DNA of 6,944 nucleotides from Clostridia bacterium. GTDB taxonomy: Bacteria > Bacillota_A > Clostridia > Christensenellales > Borkfalkiaceae. The stretch's first letter is position 1. Each line of letters starts with the position of its first letter. The notes under the pieces were generated by a model, which saw nothing but the letters and a program-made list of their open reading frames with translations, did not search any database and was not told the origin of the DNA. The stretch covers positions 1-6,944 of the forward strand of contig JAFTRD010000122.1 in NCBI GenBank assembly GCA_017462425.1, given 5' to 3'. The position numbers and the translations under genes were made by a program. Shown here piece by piece: positions 4,658 through 6,944 of the stretch.

Positions 4658-6664
4658 ATGAAAAAGAATCACTTAAGAATCTTAGACGTTGACCCGTATC
4701 TTGCTCCTTACGAAAAGGATTTAATTCTTCGAATGGATAACTACGCTCGCAAGAAAGAGGATCTAATCGGAAAAAGAGGCAGATTATCGGCTTTTGCCAA
4801 CGGTCATAATTATTTTGGTTTTCATAGGACCAGAGCCGGCTGGGTCTACAGAGAGTGGGCGCCTGCGGCAGAGGCGATGTACCTCACCGGTGATTTCAAC
4901 GAATGGAACAGCCGAAGCCACGCTATGACGGCGCTGGACAACGGCGTATGGGAGATAGAGATAAAGGGCAAGGATACGCTAAAGCCCGGTCAAAAGATTC
5001 AGGCAATCGTCATCCATCACGGCAAAGAGCTTCGCCGTATTCCCACCTATGCTACCCGTGTGGTGCAAGACCCTGAAACAATCTTATGGTGCGCCGAGGT
5101 GGAGGACACGATGAAGCCGTACCCTTGGACGGATAAAGACTTCGTGCCGGACAAGACCCCGTTTATCTACGAGTGCCATATCGGTATGGCGCAGGAAAAA
5201 TACGGCATCGGCACGTACGAGGAGTTTAAAAATAATACCCTTCCCCGCATCAAGGCGCTGGGCTACAACACCATTCAGATCATGGCGATTATGGAGCATC
5301 CTTACTACGGTTCGTTCGGGTATCAGGTATCCAACTTCTTTGCGGCGTCTTCAAAATACGGCAACAGCGAGGAGCTCAAATCGCTTATCAATACGGCGCA
5401 TGAAATGGGTATTGCGGTACTCTTAGACGTGGTCCATTCGCACGCCGTTAATAACACGAACGAAGGATTAAACGAATTTGACGGCACCGTGTATCAGTTT
5501 TTCCACGAGGGCGAGAAGGGAAACCACAGCGCCTGGGGCACGAAGCTGTTCAACTACGGAAAGAACGAAGTTCTTCACTTCTTATTATCCAACTTAAAGT
5601 ATTGGATGGAGGTATTCCACTTTGACGGTTTCCGCTTCGACGGCGTTACCTCCATGCTCTACCACGACCACGGGCTCGGCAGCGCGTTCTGTAGCTACGA
5701 TATGTACTTCTCTATGAACACGGACACGGAGGCGGTTACCTATTTGCAGCTCGCCAACGAGTTAATCCATCAAATCAACCCCAACGCCATAACGGTAGCG
5801 GAAGATATGTCGAGTATGCCGGGTATGTGTATTCCTATCAAGGACGGCGGCATAGGCTTTGATTACAGATTGTCCATGGGCGTGCCGGATCTATGGATAA
5901 AGACCATAAAAGAGTGTAAGGATGAGGACTGGGATATGAATAAGCTCTGGTACGAGCTTACCATTCGCAGACCAATGGAGAAGAATATCGGCTACTGCGA
6001 GTCTCACGATCAGGCGCTCGTAGGCGACAAAACCATTATGTTCCGCCTATGCGACGCAGAAATGTATACCGCCATGAATAAGTTTGGCTCGAGTATCGTC
6101 GTAGACCGTGGCATCGCCCTCCATAAGATGCTCCGTTTGCTCACCGCCTCCTTGGCAGGCGAGGGGTATCTCAACTTCATGGGGAACGAGTTTGGTCACC
6201 CCGAATGGATAGATTTTCCGAGAGAAGGCAACGGTTGGAGCTATCACTACTGCCGCAGGCAGTGGAGTCTGGTTGACAACGACGCCCTGCGCTACGTAGA
6301 GCTAAACGACTTCGACAAAGCCATGGTACGGCTTTTAAAAGAAAACGAGCTGTTAAACCAAAAACCCGTAAACAGATGGATACATCAAGACGATAAGATT
6401 ATTATCTATACTAAGGATGATTACGTATTCGCCTTTAACTTCCACCCCTACAAATCCTTCGATGGATACTTTATCCCGGTGGGCAAAGAGGGCGTCGGCA
6501 GATACCAGGTGGCGCTTTCCACGGACGACGGCGAGTTCGGCGGATTCAATCGTATAGACCCCAACGTGCAGTACGACGCCTATATTACCCCTGCCGATTG
6601 GGCTGGCTTTAATTGTTATCTTCCCTCCAGAAGCGCCGTGGTATTCAAGCGGATTGATAAGTAG
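4658..6664 (+). CDS. glgB: 1,4-alpha-glucan branching enzyme, GH13_8-like (eukaryote-type)
   Basis: A 668-residue enzyme that forms alpha-1,6 branches in glycogen by moving alpha-1,4 glucan chains. Domains: an N-terminal helix region, a CBM48 module (about 50-145, with YREWAP and LTGDFNEWN), a GH13 barrel, and a C-terminal beta domain. Catalytic motifs: region I DVVHSH (257-262), region II GFRFD (324-328; nucleophile D328), region III AED (acid/base E382), region IV ESHDQALVGDK (448-458; D451). Long blocks such as DGFRFDGVTSMLYH, GEGYLNFMGNEFGHPEWIDF and 'FNFHP..S' are near-identical to human GBE1 as I remember it, and differ from the usual bacterial GH13_9 GlgB. The ATG at 4658 has GGAGG at 4644-4648, nine bases away; a TTG at 4655 is possible but less likely. 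It begins 51 bases after rsmI and stands without other glycogen genes in view. Confidence 0.95.
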   Translation: MKKNHLRILDVDPYLAPYEKDLILRMDNYARKKEDLIGKRGRLSAFANGHNYFGFHRTRAGWVYREWAPAAEAMYLTGDFNEWNSRSHAMTALDNGVWEIEIKGKDTLKPGQKIQAIVIHHGKELRRIPTYATRVVQDPETILWCAEVEDTMKPYPWTDKDFVPDKTPFIYECHIGMAQEKYGIGTYEEFKNNTLPRIKALGYNTIQIMAIMEHPYYGSFGYQVSNFFAASSKYGNSEELKSLINTAHEMGIAVLLDVVHSHAVNNTNEGLNEFDGTVYQFFHEGEKGNHSAWGTKLFNYGKNEVLHFLLSNLKYWMEVFHFDGFRFDGVTSMLYHDHGLGSAFCSYDMYFSMNTDTEAVTYLQLANELIHQINPNAITVAEDMSSMPGMCIPIKDGGIGFDYRLSMGVPDLWIKTIKECKDEDWDMNKLWYELTIRRPMEKNIGYCESHDQALVGDKTIMFRLCDAEMYTAMNKFGSSIVVDRGIALHKMLRLLTASLAGEGYLNFMGNEFGHPEWIDFPREGNGWSYHYCRRQWSLVDNDALRYVELNDFDKAMVRLLKENELLNQKPVNRWIHQDDKIIIYTKDDYVFAFNFHPYKSFDGYFIPVGKEGVGRYQVALSTDDGEFGGFNRIDPNVQYDAYITPADWAGFNCYLPSRSAVVFKRIDK

Positions 6665-6700
6665 CCGGATTGCTTGCGTAAAAAATAATTTCAAAATTTG

Positions 6701-6728
6701 AAAGGAGCGAGTCTATCGCTCCTTTTTT
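6701..6728 (+). terminator. Rho-independent terminator after the branching enzyme gene
   Basis: A perfect 10-bp stem pairs AAAGGAGCGA (6701-6710) with TCGCTCCTTT (6716-6725) over a GTCTA loop, running into T6 (6723-6728). It sits 36 bases past the stop and ends the + strand gene run. On the minus strand the same hairpin is followed by a weaker T-containing tract, so it might work in both directions. Confidence 0.93.
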
Positions 6729-6801
6729 CATATATAAAAATAACTGCGAGTGAAAACCCACAGTTGTCAAAATACATCGACTATATTGTTAGGGGATAGT
6801 G

Positions 6802-6847
6802 TTAAAATAAAAGCAATTGCCCCGCTTCCAATCGGAAACGAGGCAAT
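6802..6847 (-). terminator. Probable minus-strand Rho-independent terminator
   Basis: Bases 6816-6829 and 6834-6847 form a 14-bp stem with a 4-base loop. Read on the + strand, two positions (6822/6841 and 6825/6838) are C-A mismatches; read on the minus strand the same positions become G-U wobbles, so the stem is fully paired. The minus-strand hairpin is followed by TGCTTTTATTTTAA. Both facts point to a terminator for a leftward transcript entering from the right of the window. The stretch 6729-6868 otherwise holds no gene; I saw only weak, unconvincing promoter-like hexamers in it. Confidence 0.6.
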
Positions 6848-6871
6848 CACAATATGATAAGGGGGAAAATG

Positions 6872-6944
6872 ATGAGCTATTTCATCGGTAAATCAGCGCC
6901 AACTGATTTACATGCTTATTATAATACTCTTGACGAACAAGGTA
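6872..6944 (+). CDS. Possible start of an unrecognised gene (partial)
   Basis: ATG at 6872 (or the adjacent in-frame ATG at 6869) opens a frame that stays open to the window edge, 24 codons, beginning M-S-Y-F-I-G-K-S-A-P-T-D-L-H. A purine-rich AAGGGGG at 6859-6865 lies 6 bases upstream of 6872, a credible ribosome binding site. I do not recognise the protein. The minus strand is also open from the edge for 20 codons to a TGA at 6882-6884, and a likely minus-strand terminator follows 34 bases beyond, so a leftward gene ending here is a real alternative. Too short to decide. Confidence 0.4.
   Translation, partial: MSYFIGKSAPTDLHAYYNTLDEQG
6888..6911. repeat. Perfect 9-bp inverted repeat
   Basis: GTAAATCAG (6888-6896) and CTGATTTAC (6903-6911) are exact reverse complements around a 6-base loop, CGCCAA. 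No T tract follows on either side, so it is not a standard terminator. It lies within codons 6-14 of the possible + strand gene, where it could slow translation initiation, or it could be a dyad protein-binding site. Confidence 0.6.

Noticed and set aside
6689..6703. TTTCAAA-A-TTTGAAA palindrome before the final terminator
   Set aside because: All but one pair are A-T, the centre leaves no room for a loop, and it overlaps the terminator stem by three bases; probably chance in AT-rich DNA.
6742..6765. AACTG/CAGTT inverted repeat after the last terminator
   Set aside because: Only 5 bp with mismatches further in and a long loop; no supporting context.
6764..6808. Promoter made from TTGTCA (6764-6769) and TAAAAT (6803-6808)
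   Set aside because: The spacing of 33 bases is far outside the workable range, and no good -10 lies at 16-18 bases from the -35 candidate.

Overview
The window reads as chromosomal housekeeping DNA from a Gram-positive, probably anaerobic Clostridia-type bacterium (Firmicutes/Bacillota). The reasons are the gene order decarboxylase - tmk - holB - ricT(yaaT) - yabB - rsmI, which is the Bacillus subtilis yaaO-to-yabC neighbourhood in reduced form, the strong GGAGG-type ribosome binding sites, and a 55-residue clostridial 2[4Fe-4S] ferredoxin. All recognised genes lie on the + strand. No phage, CRISPR, IS or tRNA/rRNA signal was seen.

Layout. Bases 2-280 hold the C-terminal end of an Orn/Lys/Arg-decarboxylase-family protein. 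Thymidylate kinase (261-884) overlaps it, followed by the DNA polymerase III delta' subunit (902-1849). RicT/YaaT (1837-2715) comes next but is cut in two by an in-frame TAA at 2077-2079. A separate transcription unit follows: a consensus-like promoter with an UP-element-like A/T block (2741-2792), a ferredoxin (2824-2991, only 55 codons) and a Rho-independent terminator (3014-3056). Then come a YabB-type methyltransferase with an NPPY motif (3081-3815) and RsmI, the 16S rRNA C1402 2'-O-methyltransferase. The RsmI reading frame clearly begins upstream of any ATG/GTG/TTG codon, so its best start is an ACG at 3800. A glycogen branching enzyme (4658-6664) of the type best known from eukaryotes (GH13 subfamily 8-like) closes the run, ending at a strong terminator (6701-6728).

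The last 216 bases hold no recognised gene. They contain a hairpin that works best as a minus-strand terminator (6802-6847), a plausible + strand gene start (6872 to the window edge) and a perfect 9-bp inverted repeat inside that start.

How the genes fit together: tmk and holB serve DNA synthesis, ricT serves mRNA maturation through RNase Y, and yabB and rsmI modify tRNA and rRNA. The ferredoxin and the branching enzyme are metabolic genes placed among them. I found no clear new multi-gene system. The points most worth a second look are the interrupted ricT, the non-canonical rsmI start, the eukaryote-like branching enzyme, the independent ferredoxin unit in the slot where B. subtilis has yabA, and the undecided right end.
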